Positions 1-8,827 of a DNA stretch of 51,450 nt are shown here, piece after piece. The stretch is from contig JAOZOW010000010.1 of assembly GCA_029933075.1 (NCBI GenBank), positions 1 to 51,450 of the forward strand. The letters are read 5' to 3'. The notes beneath the pieces were generated by a model. The model did not search any database and was not told the DNA's origin. It saw only the letters and a list, made by a program, of their open reading frames with translations. Within the stretch, counting starts at the first letter, position 1. Each line of letters opens with the position of its first letter. Origin of the DNA: Deltaproteobacteria bacterium (GTDB lineage: Bacteria; Desulfobacterota; DSM-4660; Desulfatiglandales; Desulfatiglandaceae). Position numbers and translations under genes: made by a program.

Positions 1-22
1 TAATGATTGATCGGGAATCTTT

Positions 23-38
23 TGGCACATAATATGCT
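23..38 (+). promoter_or_regulatory. Sigma-54 (-24/-12) promoter of the first gene
   Basis: The sequence TGGCAC-N5-ATGCT has the -24 GG and -12 GC separated by exactly ten bases, as sigma-54 requires. Only the first T of the usual TTGCW is changed. The expected transcription start is near 49, giving a leader of about 40 nt before the ATG at 90. This places the downstream gene in the same type of regulon as several flagellar operons here. Inferred from sequence only. Confidence 0.6.
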
Positions 39-89
39 ACGTAACCCAGTAAGGCACCCGAACTCATCATCCCAAAAGGAGGCCAGTCA

Positions 90-437
90 ATGAAGTTAAC
101 GAAGCAAGGGGAAAGGATGTGGCCGCTTTTACTGGCCGGGGCCATCACCATGGTCACGCTCATGGGTGTCCCCGATATGGCTCTCGCCCAGGATCCCGAC
201 ACTACAAAGCCTGTTCCTGAAGGAATATATCTTGAGCTTACAAAAGACTTCTATGATGCCCTCCGCGAAGCAGGCTCCGGTGGAGGGAAAGTGTATACGA
301 ACAGTCCTTCGGATGACTATCTGAGGCAGATAGCCGTTTCCACCCGATTCATGGTTGAAACGAACCTCCAGATCCTCAAGCAGCAGGAGCGCATATTATT
401 CCTCCTCCAAACACTCGCGAACAAGCAAAAGAAGTGA
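90..437 (+). CDS. Small exported protein of unknown function
   Basis: A 115-residue protein that I do not recognise. Its N terminus has Lys and Arg, a hydrophobic stretch at about residues 12-32 and an Ala-Leu-Ala-Gln site, which together look like a Sec signal peptide cleaved near residue 33. The mature part of about 80 residues has a helical, Gln- and Leu-rich C-terminal half that could form a coiled coil (around residues 80-112). The ATG is preceded by a good ribosome site (AAAGGAGG, about 7 nt away). A sigma-54-type promoter lies just upstream and the neighbouring operon on the other strand is flagellar, so a periplasmic or envelope role linked to motility is possible. That is inference from context only. 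Confidence 0.75.
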   Translation: MKLTKQGERMWPLLLAGAITMVTLMGVPDMALAQDPDTTKPVPEGIYLELTKDFYDALREAGSGGGKVYTNSPSDDYLRQIAVSTRFMVETNLQILKQQERILFLLQTLANKQKK

Positions 438-510
438 TATCAGGTGGCTGGTTTCTGGCACGTGGTCGCTGGATGCTGGCGGCAGGGAGGCTTTTTCAAC
501 GGGCAGGTGC

Positions 511-1074
511 TCATTGCTGTTTCACAAGTCCCTCACTTATCTTGGCAGCCTTCTCCGTGTCTACAAATGAGAGGATTTTGCCGACCGTATCCCCCTTCAT
601 GCGACCAAGAAGCCTAACAGCGAATTTGATATCCAGCTTTTCGATCAGGCTGGCAGCCTTCTGGGGCTTCATGGATGAATAGACCTTGATAAGATGCTTG
701 AGGTTCGCCTCCTTTGCCGCCCTTTTCTTTGCCATGTCGGCCCGGATCTGCTCCCTCAACCTGGAAAGCAATGCGATCCTCTCATCTATCTGTTTCTGGA
801 GTGCCAGAAGCTCTTCCCGTTTCATCTTTAGGTCTTGCTCTTTCCGCTCAAGCTCCCTCCTTTTCTCTACAAGAAAGTTCCGATCAAGCTTCCCCTCCAC
901 CGGCACCGCGACTCCTTTCACCTCGGTTCCCGCGGAATTTTTCGGGGGCTCCGATGCCCTCGCACTGCCCTCAATAGAGAGCGGAACAAGCTCCATCTGG
1001 CAGAGGAAAATGGATCCCGCCACAATCTTTAAAATAATCAGAGAGGAGAGAGCAATCTGTACAATCAGTTTCAT
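511..1074 (-). CDS. MotE-like membrane-anchored coiled-coil protein
   Basis: A 187-residue protein with one N-terminal hydrophobic anchor (about residues 5-25), a low-complexity linker, a long charged coiled coil (about 65-125) and a C-terminal helical segment (about 127-185). The C-terminal segment, with its 'Met-Lys-Pro-Gln-Lys-Ala' start, resembles the MgtE N-terminal and FliG-type helical repeats. This matches the MotE family (COG3334), which in other bacteria acts as a periplasmic chaperone of the MotC stator component. It overlaps the end of fliJ by 4 bp and is the last gene of the flgB-to-fliJ operon. No stator genes (motA, motB, motC) are in the window. The family call is fairly secure; the precise function is inferred. 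Confidence 0.8.
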   Translation of the reverse strand: MKLIVQIALSSLIILKIVAGSIFLCQMELVPLSIEGSARASEPPKNSAGTEVKGVAVPVEGKLDRNFLVEKRRELERKEQDLKMKREELLALQKQIDERIALLSRLREQIRADMAKKRAAKEANLKHLIKVYSSMKPQKAASLIEKLDIKFAVRLLGRMKGDTVGKILSFVDTEKAAKISEGLVKQQ

Positions 1075-1514
1075 AGCCGTCCCTCCCTCCTGATAATGAC
1101 CAGTTCATCTATCGCCTTTTGCGATTCCCTTTCCATCCATCTAATATGTCTTTCCTGCTGGCGTTGTTTCAGTGTCTTCAGGGTCTTTTTTCTGATGGTT
1201 TCCTCTCTTAAGGCACGTGCCTTGGCCTTTACCTTTTGACCCGCCTCATGGAGCCTGTCGCTTGCGGCTGCCAAATCGGAGTCAACCTTATCTAAAAATG
1301 ATCGGTAAATCCTGTACCGCGGCACATCTATGCCCTTCAATGAAAGCTCCCTGCACCTCTCAAGCAACCCCTGTCTCCTCCACAGAAGCTGTTTTATGGC
1401 TTCCTCAGTCCTCTCATATTCATCCTTGGCGCTATATAGCTCCCTCTGAGCCCTTTTTTCCATATGGCCCCTGTACCGAAGGACCTTTTCCAGTCTGAAA
1501 AAAAAGGCCTTCAT
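1071..1514 (-). CDS. fliJ: Flagellar export protein FliJ
   Basis: A 147-residue, almost wholly helical and charged protein that starts with the typical 'F-x-L-E-K-V-L-x-Y-R' signature of FliJ. FliJ is the small coiled-coil stalk of the flagellar type III export gate: it sits in the FliI hexamer, resembles the gamma subunit of F-ATPases and links ATP hydrolysis to the FlhA/FlhB export gate. The gene follows fliI by 20 bp and overlaps the motE-like gene by 4 bp, the standard position. Length and charge pattern are normal for the family. Confidence 0.9.
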   Translation of the reverse strand: MKAFFFRLEKVLRYRGHMEKRAQRELYSAKDEYERTEEAIKQLLWRRQGLLERCRELSLKGIDVPRYRIYRSFLDKVDSDLAAASDRLHEAGQKVKAKARALREETIRKKTLKTLKQRQQERHIRWMERESQKAIDELVIIRREGRL

Positions 1515-1534
1515 CCACTCCTCCCGCTCATGGA

Positions 1535-2863
1535 CTATTCTTCAAATAATGCCTTCAGCTCGGCCACGCTTTCGTCAAAACTAACGCTTTGGTAAATGTC
1601 CTGCTGCAAGAATCCATTGAATCGGCCGATCATTTTCTTGGCAAAGTCTATCTGGGGGTCGCTCCCATCCATATATGCCCCGATATTGATCAGGTCTTCC
1701 GCCTCCCTGTAGGTCGAGAGCACCCTGACGAATCTATTGGCATACTGGAGGTGCTCATCGGTTACAATGTCCTTCATCACCCTGCTGATGCTGGCTAAGA
1801 CATCCACGGCCGGGAAATGCCCTTTATGAACAAGATCCCGTGAGAGCACGATGTGACCATCTGCAATGGAACGGACGCAGTCGGCAATGGGTTCGTTCAT
1901 GTCATCCCCTTCCACTAATACATTATATACACCTGTGATGCTCCCCCCCTCCTCAACCGTGCCCGCCCTTTCAAGAATCTTGGGTATCTGGGTGAAAACG
2001 CTGGGTGTATAACCCTTTGCTGACGGAGGCTCTCCGGCTGCCAGCCCCACTTCCCTCAAAGACATGGCAAACCGGGTGACTGAATCCATCATAAGCAGCA
2101 CATCCATGCCCTGATCCCTGAAATATTCAGCCATTGTAGCGGCAAGATAGGTTGCCCTTATTCTCACAAGGGCGGGAGAATCGGAAGTTGCCACAATAAC
2201 AACCGATTTCCTCAGTCCTTGCTTGCCAAGAATTTTTTCCACAAACTCCCTCACCTCCCTGCCGCGCTCCCCGATGAGGCCTATGATATTCACATGGGCT
2301 GCTGAGTTCCTGGCCATCATGCTCATCAACACGCTTTTGCCCACCCCGGAGCCGGCCATAATGGCTATCCTCTGGCCCTTTCCCAAGGTCAACAGAGCAT
2401 TGACAGCGCGAACGCCCGTGTCCATGGGATCCTGGATAATTTCCCTTCTCAGAGGATTCAGGACATCTCCATATATGGGATACTCAGCCGCAGCCTGGAT
2501 CGGCCCATTAGCATCCAGAGGGATGCCCATCCCATCAATGACCCGCCCCAAATATGCCTCACCCACCTCAACCGTAGGCCTATGGTTTACATCCACGATA
2601 GGGCTGCCCGGTTTTATACCTCTCATCTCGCCGTAAGGCATGATAATGACCTTCCTGTCCCTGAACCCTATCACCTCTGCAGGCATGGAAGGCCCTTCGG
2701 ATTTTTCTATGGCACAGAGGCTGCCTACCCCCAGTCCCGGGCCGGTAGCTTCGGCCACAATCCCGGAGACCTTTATCACCCTGCCCCGGAGCTCAACGGG
2801 CTGGCATTCGCGAACCGCGTCAATATATTTATCCCACCTCATGGTTGACTTTGCTTCCAGCAT
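1535..2863 (-). CDS. fliI: Flagellum-specific ATPase FliI
   Basis: ATPase of the flagellar type III export apparatus, which works at the cytoplasmic base of the basal body with FliH and FliJ. The Walker A loop (G-S-G-V-G-K-S), the Walker B region (L-L-M-M-D-S) and the 'P-S-V-F' segment typical of FliI/SctN are all present. The open frame begins with a TTG at 2878, but the ATG at 2863 has a good GAGG ribosome site five bases upstream and is chosen (442 residues). An ATG at 2842 is also possible, and its MRWDKY start would fit the family too. The gene overlaps the end of fliH by 35 bp, which implies translational coupling. Confidence 0.96.
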   Translation of the reverse strand: MLEAKSTMRWDKYIDAVRECQPVELRGRVIKVSGIVAEATGPGLGVGSLCAIEKSEGPSMPAEVIGFRDRKVIIMPYGEMRGIKPGSPIVDVNHRPTVEVGEAYLGRVIDGMGIPLDANGPIQAAAEYPIYGDVLNPLRREIIQDPMDTGVRAVNALLTLGKGQRIAIMAGSGVGKSVLMSMMARNSAAHVNIIGLIGERGREVREFVEKILGKQGLRKSVVIVATSDSPALVRIRATYLAATMAEYFRDQGMDVLLMMDSVTRFAMSLREVGLAAGEPPSAKGYTPSVFTQIPKILERAGTVEEGGSITGVYNVLVEGDDMNEPIADCVRSIADGHIVLSRDLVHKGHFPAVDVLASISRVMKDIVTDEHLQYANRFVRVLSTYREAEDLINIGAYMDGSDPQIDFAKKMIGRFNGFLQQDIYQSVSFDESVAELKALFEE

Positions 2864-3614
2864 TTTTGACCTCGCCAAAAGCGCTTCTAAGGCACTGGTG
2901 AATCTTCTTCAGCCGGGTTTCCATAGTGGCATCCACATCACCATATGGCGTCTCCAGGAGACACCCGCCCCTGGTGACGGAGGAATCGGCGCGTACCGTG
3001 ATGGATCTTAATTCTTTTATATTAGCGGATAATTCCGGGGCCAAATTCTCTACATACTCCAAGTCCTCCGGGTTGACCTTGATCACCACGCTGCTTTTTT
3101 CAGTGGCCGCGCGGAGCCCTTCAAGAACCGCCTTCCTCACGGCAGTCCTGTCCGAATCGCTCAAGAAATGGACTATCTTCTCCGCAATGGCGAAAACCAC
3201 TTCTACAATTTCCTTTTCCTGCTGCCTGACGATCTCATCCTTGACATGGCCCAGCTTATTCAAGAGATTCTCCATATTCTGGACCACTTTTGCGGCCTTT
3301 TTTTCACCCAGCTCAAATCCATCTCTCTCTCCCTGGGCAAATCCCTTCTCATATGCTTCCTGCTCCAATTGGGCTACTTTCTCCCGCGCCTCCCTCAAGA
3401 GATCATCTGCTTCTTTGCGCTTCTGATAAGCTTCCTCCCCCTCCCATACCGGTATGAACTCTGAGGCTCCTCTTTGCCCTGCGGGCATGGGGGCAAAATC
3501 CTCAGCGTCGGCTCTCCCGGGCAAGGAGGGCGGCCCGGGAGAGCCCGCATCCAGTTCCATCCAGAGTGGATCGCCTTGATTCATCGCCTTCGAATCATCA
3601 GACAAGGACATCAT
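2829..3614 (-). CDS. fliH: Flagellar assembly protein FliH
   Basis: A 261-residue protein with a poorly conserved acidic and proline-rich N terminus, a central charged coiled coil (about residues 65-135) containing the glycine-spaced 'E-K-G-F-A-Q-G-E' pattern of FliH, and a C-terminal domain related to V/F-ATPase subunit E. FliH is the negative regulator and peripheral stalk of FliI, and docks the ATPase to the FliN ring. The 'R-G-G-C-L-L-E-T-P-Y-G-D-V-D-A' motif near the C terminus is typical. Two consecutive Met codons occur at the start. The gene overlaps fliG by 17 bp and fliI by about 35 bp. Confidence 0.93.
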   Translation of the reverse strand: MMSLSDDSKAMNQGDPLWMELDAGSPGPPSLPGRADAEDFAPMPAGQRGASEFIPVWEGEEAYQKRKEADDLLREAREKVAQLEQEAYEKGFAQGERDGFELGEKKAAKVVQNMENLLNKLGHVKDEIVRQQEKEIVEVVFAIAEKIVHFLSDSDRTAVRKAVLEGLRAATEKSSVVIKVNPEDLEYVENLAPELSANIKELRSITVRADSSVTRGGCLLETPYGDVDATMETRLKKIHQCLRSAFGEVKNAGSKVNHEVG

Positions 3615-4617
3615 CTTTACCCTTTCCTACCAGCACTATTTTCCCTTCTGCTTCAAGGCGCTTGGCAACCTTTATGATATTCTGCTGCGCCTCCTCTACC
3701 TCGCGCAGACGCACAGGCCCCATAACTTCCATGTCCTCTTTGAGCATCTCGGCTGCCCTTTCAGAAAGGTTATTGAAAATCTTCTGCTTCATCTCCTCCG
3801 ATGCCGTCTTCAGGGCCTTGGCCAATTCCTGATTGTCCACATTCTGGAGGATTTCCCTGAAGCCCCTATCCTCGGTGTTCAACAGGTCTTCAAACACAAA
3901 CATCTTTTGCCTTATTTTCTCGGCCAGATCAGGATCATCCTCTTCGATACGGGACAGGACATCTTCTTCTGTATTGCCATCAGCCTCATTGAGAATATTT
4001 GCCAGGGTCTCGACACCGTCAAATTTCCTCGCAGAGGTCTTTACGCCGGAAAGGTCCTTCTTGATGGCTTCGTCCAGCTCTCTTACCAATTCATCCTGGA
4101 CCTGCCCTATCTTTACTATCCTGATGGCAACATCCGCCCTGATCTCCTCGGGGAGCAGACTGAGCAACTCAGCTGACTTTTCCTGGGGCAGGTAGGAGAG
4201 GATGAGGGCGATGGTCTGGGGGTGTTCCCCCTTAAGGGTGTTGATCAATTGCTCGGCCGGGACGTAAACAAGATCGCTGAAGGGAACATCCGAGCTCTTG
4301 TTTCCCATGATTTTGAAAACCTCTCTTGCCGTGTCTTCATCCAGTGTCTTACTGATCACCTGCTCAAGAAAATCGCGCCCGGAGACGGGCAGATCCACGT
4401 CATTATTAAAATTGGTCACGAACTCATCCATAACCGCCTTCACCACCTCAGAGGGGACAAAGGTAATCTCCGACATGTATTTCCCTATTTTCTTGATATT
4501 CTTTTCATCCAGCCCTTTGATGAAGGATGTGGCGAACTCCTCCCCCATTGCCAGAAGAAAGATAGCCGCCTTCTGGGGCCCCGTGAGGTTTTCAGGATTC
4601 AACCTAGCTGTCGCCAT
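3598..4617 (-). CDS. fliG: Flagellar motor switch protein FliG
   Basis: A 339-residue rotor protein of normal length. The opening 'N-L-T-G-P-Q-K-A-A-I-F-L-L-A-M-G' is the FliG N-domain signature that binds the FliF ring. The middle contains the EHPQT segment (E-H-P-Q-T-I-A) that binds FliM. The C-terminal domain carries the charged torque helix that meets the stator (around residues 275-310, with alternating Lys/Glu/Arg). The gene starts one base inside the stop of fliF and overlaps fliH. The rest of the C ring (fliM, fliN) is not in this window. Confidence 0.97.
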   Translation of the reverse strand: MATARLNPENLTGPQKAAIFLLAMGEEFATSFIKGLDEKNIKKIGKYMSEITFVPSEVVKAVMDEFVTNFNNDVDLPVSGRDFLEQVISKTLDEDTAREVFKIMGNKSSDVPFSDLVYVPAEQLINTLKGEHPQTIALILSYLPQEKSAELLSLLPEEIRADVAIRIVKIGQVQDELVRELDEAIKKDLSGVKTSARKFDGVETLANILNEADGNTEEDVLSRIEEDDPDLAEKIRQKMFVFEDLLNTEDRGFREILQNVDNQELAKALKTASEEMKQKIFNNLSERAAEMLKEDMEVMGPVRLREVEEAQQNIIKVAKRLEAEGKIVLVGKGKDDVLV

Positions 4618-6191
4618 TATTCTTGTTCACCCAACCAGCCTTTGATGAGCTGTGCCGTTTTTTCGGGATTTTCCGCGCTGATCTGCAATATTTTCTCCCT
4701 GTGGTTCATCCCACCCGTCTCCGGGATCTGAGCCAATCCCTCGCCCGCTGGCAATTCCCGGCGCTCCATCACGGCCTCGCGGCCCGCCCCTCTTATCCCT
4801 TTTAGCAAAGGCCTTACCACCAGGAAAAACACAAGGACTACCAAGACCAGGTTCACAAATGCCTTCCTGTAGGCCTTGAGCATAGTCAGAATATCGAAAC
4901 CCCCGCTTCCAGAGGCAATCTCCTGGTCGAATGATTCCTGAGCTGAGAAGGGAATGGAGCTTACCGATACCTGGTCCTCCCTGTCTTCACTGTATCCCAT
5001 GGCCTTCTTAACAAGATCCTCAAACCGCTTGAGCTCTTCATCGCTCCTGGGGACATACTGCTTCTTGATCGTACCGTCCTCCATCTTCTTGGGTTGATAG
5101 GTGCCATCTATAACCGCGGCTACTGAAAGCCGTTTAATCTTGCCGGCGGGACGAATGATCGTCTTTGTTACTTTGTTGATTTCATAATTAGTTATCACAT
5201 TCTTCTTTGTCCTCTGCTTCTGTGTCCCAGCCCCTCCCCCGGGGGAGATAACCCCCCTTCTATTGTTGATAATGGATTCGGTGGTGCTCCCCCCCGCCTC
5301 ATTCATGTTTTCGGACTCCTCCAGATTCTTCATGCTCCTCACGGCCGTTGTGGATGGGTCATACTCCTCTTTATTCAAGGTCACCTGCTCGAAATCGATT
5401 TCGGCGTTGACCCTCACAATGGCCTTTCCCTGCCCGACTATACCCTCCAACATGGTCTGCACATTGTTTCTTATCTCGTTTTCCAATTCCTTTTTGTATG
5501 CAAGCTGACTACTATTTAAAAGGCCTGGAGCGCCCTCACTTTCACCCTTGAAAAGGACTCGACCCTTTGTGTCCACAACAGTGACTTGCTCCGTGTCAAG
5601 CCCTTCCACCGCACTTGCAACCAGATGCACAATAGCGGAAATCTTGTTGGGAGGAATATTTGAATTGAGGTCTAATTGAATGGAAGCCGAGGCGGGCCTG
5701 CTCTCCTCTACGAAAAGAGAATCCTTGGGCAGGACAATGAATACCCTGGCTCCCTTTACTTCATCGAACTGATTGATGGTCCTCTCCAATTCACCCTGCA
5801 ATGCTCGTCTGTAATTCAGCTCCTGCACGAATTTCGTGGTCCTGAAATCGGTATGATCAAATATTTCAAACCCTACGTTCCCCCCCCTCGGAAGGCCCTC
5901 GGCTGCCATCGTGAGACGCAGTTCATAGACTTTCCCCTCCGGTACCATGATGGTACCGCCATTGCCCTCCACCCTGTACGGAATATGCTGCTCCTTCAGC
6001 TTTGCTACAATAGCGCCGCCATCCTCAGGAGAGAGATTATTGAACAGGACCCGGTAATCCTCATGGTTCGCCCACATAAACATGACGGCAAATCCGGCAA
6101 CCACCAGGATTATGGTAAAGGCCATGCTGATCTTCCTGGAAAGGGGAAGCGATCCGAGGAAGTTCAAAAACTGACCGTATTGTTCGTTCAT
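4617..6191 (-). CDS. fliF: Flagellar MS-ring protein FliF
   Basis: A 524-residue membrane protein that forms the MS ring on which the flagellum is built. There is a transmembrane helix at about residues 22-40 and a second one near 433-455. Between them lies the periplasmic YscJ/FliF region, with the conserved 'A-R-V-F-I-V-L-P-K' segment. The cytoplasmic tail ends in a short acidic helix that would bind FliG. A Gly/Ser/Thr-rich low-complexity stretch around residues 300-325 is normal for the FliF ring-building loop. The stop and the fliG start share a base. Confidence 0.97.
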   Translation of the reverse strand: MNEQYGQFLNFLGSLPLSRKISMAFTIILVVAGFAVMFMWANHEDYRVLFNNLSPEDGGAIVAKLKEQHIPYRVEGNGGTIMVPEGKVYELRLTMAAEGLPRGGNVGFEIFDHTDFRTTKFVQELNYRRALQGELERTINQFDEVKGARVFIVLPKDSLFVEESRPASASIQLDLNSNIPPNKISAIVHLVASAVEGLDTEQVTVVDTKGRVLFKGESEGAPGLLNSSQLAYKKELENEIRNNVQTMLEGIVGQGKAIVRVNAEIDFEQVTLNKEEYDPSTTAVRSMKNLEESENMNEAGGSTTESIINNRRGVISPGGGAGTQKQRTKKNVITNYEINKVTKTIIRPAGKIKRLSVAAVIDGTYQPKKMEDGTIKKQYVPRSDEELKRFEDLVKKAMGYSEDREDQVSVSSIPFSAQESFDQEIASGSGGFDILTMLKAYRKAFVNLVLVVLVFFLVVRPLLKGIRGAGREAVMERRELPAGEGLAQIPETGGMNHREKILQISAENPEKTAQLIKGWLGEQE

Positions 6192-6242
6192 CCTGATCCA
6201 CCCCTTTTGCCAAGGAACCCGCGGGTTGCCTTGATGTAGGTA

Positions 6243-6536
6243 TTAGAACTGCATATGCATGATCTCTCTGTAAGCCTCTAAAACCTTGTTCCTGACATTG
6301 AGAAGAAGCCGCATGGAAAGATCAGCCTTCTGGATGGCGATCATCGTCTCAGGAACATTTGTCTTTCCCTGAAGCAGGTCAATGATCGATCTATTGGAAT
6401 CCCTTTGAAGGGCATTTACCTTCTGAATGGCCCCTTTGATCACCCGGCCGAAATCCGCCTTAGGCCTTTGTGTCATTTTTCCGGCATGAGGCCCCGGCAT
6501 ATGGCTGACCCCATCAATCTTTAAATCTCTCATCAT
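6243..6536 (-). CDS. fliE: Flagellar hook-basal body protein FliE
   Basis: A 97-residue protein that fits FliE, which joins the MS ring to the proximal rod and is the first substrate exported. The C-terminal helix 'L-L-L-N-V-R-N-K-V-L-E-A-Y-R-E-I-M' is the family signature. The middle holds 'D-L-L-Q-G-K' and 'M-I-A-I-Q-K-A-D', also diagnostic. Its start overlaps the flgC stop by one base, and 51 bp separate it from fliF. Confidence 0.95.
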   Translation of the reverse strand: MMRDLKIDGVSHMPGPHAGKMTQRPKADFGRVIKGAIQKVNALQRDSNRSIIDLLQGKTNVPETMIAIQKADLSMRLLLNVRNKVLEAYREIMHMQF

Positions 6537-6958
6537 TACCTCCCGATCTCTAAAGCTTTCAGGACCATCTGCTTAGTGGTCTTGATTGCCGCAAGATTTG
6601 CCTCAAACGCCCTTCTTGCCATCACCATGTTGGTAATCTCCACCATCAGGTCCACATTGGGCTTCAACAAGTACCCATCCTTGTCCGCATCAGGATGACT
6701 CGGGTTGAAGACCTTTCTGAAAGGGCTGTTATCCTCAACAACATCATCGATCTCGGCTCCCTCCACTTTGCGGGCCAGCAGAGCGTCAAACTCCCCCATG
6801 GGCTTTGCGCTCATCACCACCATCTTTCTCCGGTAGGGCCCCCCCCTTGCGGTGCGTGTGGTTTCTATGTTGGCGAGATTGCTGGCAATCACATCCATCC
6901 TCTTCCTCTGGACATAGAGTCCGGATGCGCTGACCTCAAAAGCCATCAAAAAATCCAT
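6536..6958 (-). CDS. flgC: Flagellar basal-body rod protein FlgC
   Basis: A 140-residue proximal rod protein. The N-terminal 'S-A-S-G-L-Y-V-Q-R-K-R-M-D-V-I-A-S-N-L-A-N' motif is the rod, hook and filament-cap secretion helix, and the 'N-I-E-T-T-R-T' that follows is specific to FlgC. The C-terminal partner helix ('R-R-A-F-E-A-N-L-A-A-I-K-T-T-K') completes the rod coiled coil. It begins one base after the flgB stop region and overlaps fliE by a single base. Confidence 0.96.
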   Translation of the reverse strand: MDFLMAFEVSASGLYVQRKRMDVIASNLANIETTRTARGGPYRRKMVVMSAKPMGEFDALLARKVEGAEIDDVVEDNSPFRKVFNPSHPDADKDGYLLKPNVDLMVEITNMVMARRAFEANLAAIKTTKQMVLKALEIGR

Positions 6959-6959
6959 G

Positions 6960-7367
6960 CTATCTTCCCCCTTCCCTTATGACCTCTTTCAATATTGCGA
7001 TCTTTCTCAGAAGCAGCTCCGTTGCTGTCCTATACCTCATATTGTTTTCCATCAGCCTGACCATCTCCCTGTCTATCTGGACCCAGTTGTAGCCATTCCA
7101 TTCTCCTGTCTCTTGGACCGGGCCAGGCCCGTTAACCCCGTCCCCATTGGGTCCCATATGAGCCTCGCTGGTCCGTGCCAACCGTAACGAGTCCTCAGAT
7201 TCCAAGGCATGAGCCATGGCCGTCTTGAAGTCGATATCCTTAGCCCTGTAATCGGGCGTATCCACGTTGCTGATATTTCCCGATATCAACTCATGTCTCT
7301 TTTGCGCGATCCCTATCGCTTTCTGGAGCGCAGCAAACGCCCTTGTAAAAGTAACACCCTCCGCCAT
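6960..7367 (-). CDS. flgB: Flagellar basal-body rod protein FlgB
   Basis: A 135-residue proximal rod subunit and the first gene of the basal-body operon. The 'H-E-L-I-S-G-N-I-S-N-V-D-T-P-D-Y-R-A' motif near residue 25 is diagnostic of FlgB, and the C terminus 'M-R-Y-R-T-A-T-E-L-L' forms the paired helix. Its leader of about 70 nt runs from the sigma-54 promoter at 7449-7464. FlgB with FlgC, FlgF and FlgG makes the rod; flgF and flgG are not in the window. Confidence 0.96.
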   Translation of the reverse strand: MAEGVTFTRAFAALQKAIGIAQKRHELISGNISNVDTPDYRAKDIDFKTAMAHALESEDSLRLARTSEAHMGPNGDGVNGPGPVQETGEWNGYNWVQIDREMVRLMENNMRYRTATELLLRKIAILKEVIREGGR

Positions 7368-7446
7368 GAATCTTTCCCCTCATCTGTCCAAATGCTTCTG
7401 GATCAATACCGAAATTTCCCCTCGAAAAGGTCTACTAAGAGCTTTA

Positions 7447-8811
7447 TTAGCAATTTGCATGCCTCTCCACCTCGGGGGCCTCCATTTTTCTCCTGTACTC
7501 GTTCAGTTTGTTCCTGAGGGTTCGAACGCTTATACCCAGCAGCTCCGCTGCATGAGTCCTGTTCCCATTAGTCCGATTGAGGGTCTGGAAAATCAATTTT
7601 CGCTCCACCTCCCTGAGAGACAGGGGGGCGGAAAATGGCAACTCCAAGTCCTCCGCCATTGGCTTCTTTCTTGCGGTAAGGAGGTCTTTCTCCTCAATGA
7701 AATCCCCCCTGCACATGAGGACGGCCCTCTCAATGCTGTTTTCAAGCTCTCTCACATTGCCCTTCCATGGCATCCGGACAAGCAACTCTATAGCCGCCTC
7801 TGTCAATCCTTTGACAGATCTCCGGTCTATCCTGTTGTACTTCTCGACGAAGTAGTTTGCCAGAAGCGGGATATCATCCCTTCTGTCTCTCAGTGGGGGC
7901 AGGTGGAAAGGAATTACATTCAAGCGGTAATAGAGGTCTTCCCTGAACCTCCCTTCTTTCAACTGCTCCTCTATGTCCCTGTTCGTAGTGGCAATGACCC
8001 GAACATCCACCGGAATTGGCCCTGTGCCGCCGACCCTGTCGATCTCTTTCTCCTGGAGCACCCTCAACAGCTTGGACTGGAGCTGAAGATCCATTTCGCT
8101 GATCTCGTCCAGCAATATGGTTCCACGGCTGGCGATCTCAAACTTTCCCTTTTTCCTGGCAACAGCACCGGTAAATGCTCCTTTTTCATGGCCGAAAAGC
8201 TCACTTTCAAGGAGCGTTTCCGGGAGCGCCGCGCAGTTTATTGCGACAAACGGCTTGTCTTTTCTATTGCTATGGCGATGGATATAACGTGCAAACAGCT
8301 CCTTGCCGGTCCCCGATTCCCCCTGAATCAAAACGGAGGCCTGGGAATCGGCAATATCCCTCGCCTCCTTTAGGAGTCTATTCATTTCCCTATTCCTTGT
8401 AATAATGGCGTACCTGTCATTGGTCTCCCCCCGGTTCCCTCCATTGGAGCCATTGAAAAACTGGGCGGCAATGACCTTGATCATATGACCGGTCAGGGGT
8501 TTCGGGACGAAGTCATGGGCCCCCAGTTTCATGGCCTCTACAGCCTGGACCACACCCGCATCAGCGGAAAAAAGGATCACGGGAAGAGAGCTCTTCACAT
8601 CCCTTATCCTCCTTAACAGGTCAATGCCGTTCATGTGGGGGAGGTTCAGCTCCGAGACCACGAGATCGAACTTGTCGACCATAACCTCTTCAAAGGCCGC
8701 CAGCCCGTCAGCGGCTGTTTTTACCCGGAGGCCGAAATCCATGAAAAACCGGCTCACGGCGGATTGATGCCCAAGGTCGTTGTCAACCACCAGTACTTTG
8801 CTGCTCCCCAT
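7447..8811 (-). CDS. Sigma-54 activator, FlrC/NtrC type, with Glu at the phosphorylation site
   Basis: A 454-residue regulator with receiver, AAA+ and helix-turn-helix domains. The AAA+ domain has Walker A (G-E-S-G-T-G-K-E) and the GAFTGA loop that contacts sigma-54. The C terminus holds a Fis-type DNA-binding helix pair ending in '[10 protein letters not shown]'. The receiver spans about residues 1-120. Its acceptor position, residue 54, is Glu instead of Asp and one of the acidic-pocket residues is Asn (Asp10-Asn11-Asp12), while Ser82 and Lys104 are kept. Lying beside the flgB promoter, it is a likely flagellar-class activator. It may be active without phosphorylation. It follows the TPR gene by 16 bp. 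Confidence 0.9.
   Translation of the reverse strand: MGSSKVLVVDNDLGHQSAVSRFFMDFGLRVKTAADGLAAFEEVMVDKFDLVVSELNLPHMNGIDLLRRIRDVKSSLPVILFSADAGVVQAVEAMKLGAHDFVPKPLTGHMIKVIAAQFFNGSNGGNRGETNDRYAIITRNREMNRLLKEARDIADSQASVLIQGESGTGKELFARYIHRHSNRKDKPFVAINCAALPETLLESELFGHEKGAFTGAVARKKGKFEIASRGTILLDEISEMDLQLQSKLLRVLQEKEIDRVGGTGPIPVDVRVIATTNRDIEEQLKEGRFREDLYYRLNVIPFHLPPLRDRRDDIPLLANYFVEKYNRIDRRSVKGLTEAAIELLVRMPWKGNVRELENSIERAVLMCRGDFIEEKDLLTARKKPMAEDLELPFSAPLSLREVERKLIFQTLNRTNGNRTHAAELLGISVRTLRNKLNEYRRKMEAPEVERHANC
7449..7464 (-). promoter_or_regulatory. Sigma-54 promoter of the flgB operon
   Basis: On the minus strand the sequence AGGCAT-N5-TTGCT has GG and GC separated by ten bases. It differs from the TGGCAY-N5-TTGCW consensus only at the first base. 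It lies inside the last codons of the upstream regulator gene and would start transcription near 7438, about 70 nt before flgB. The adjacent gene encodes a sigma-54 activator, which makes the assignment plausible. Confidence 0.65.
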
Positions 8812-8827
8812 CTCGAAACGTGGCTCC

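Noticed and set aside
2864-2878. TTG start for FliI at 2878
   Set aside because: The ATG at 2863 has a clear GAGG ribosome site five bases away, and the TTG has none.
7267-8373. 368-residue open frame on the plus strand opposite the sigma-54 activator
   Set aside because: The minus-strand gene has full AAA+ motifs. The opposing frame lacks a ribosome site and shows no domain.
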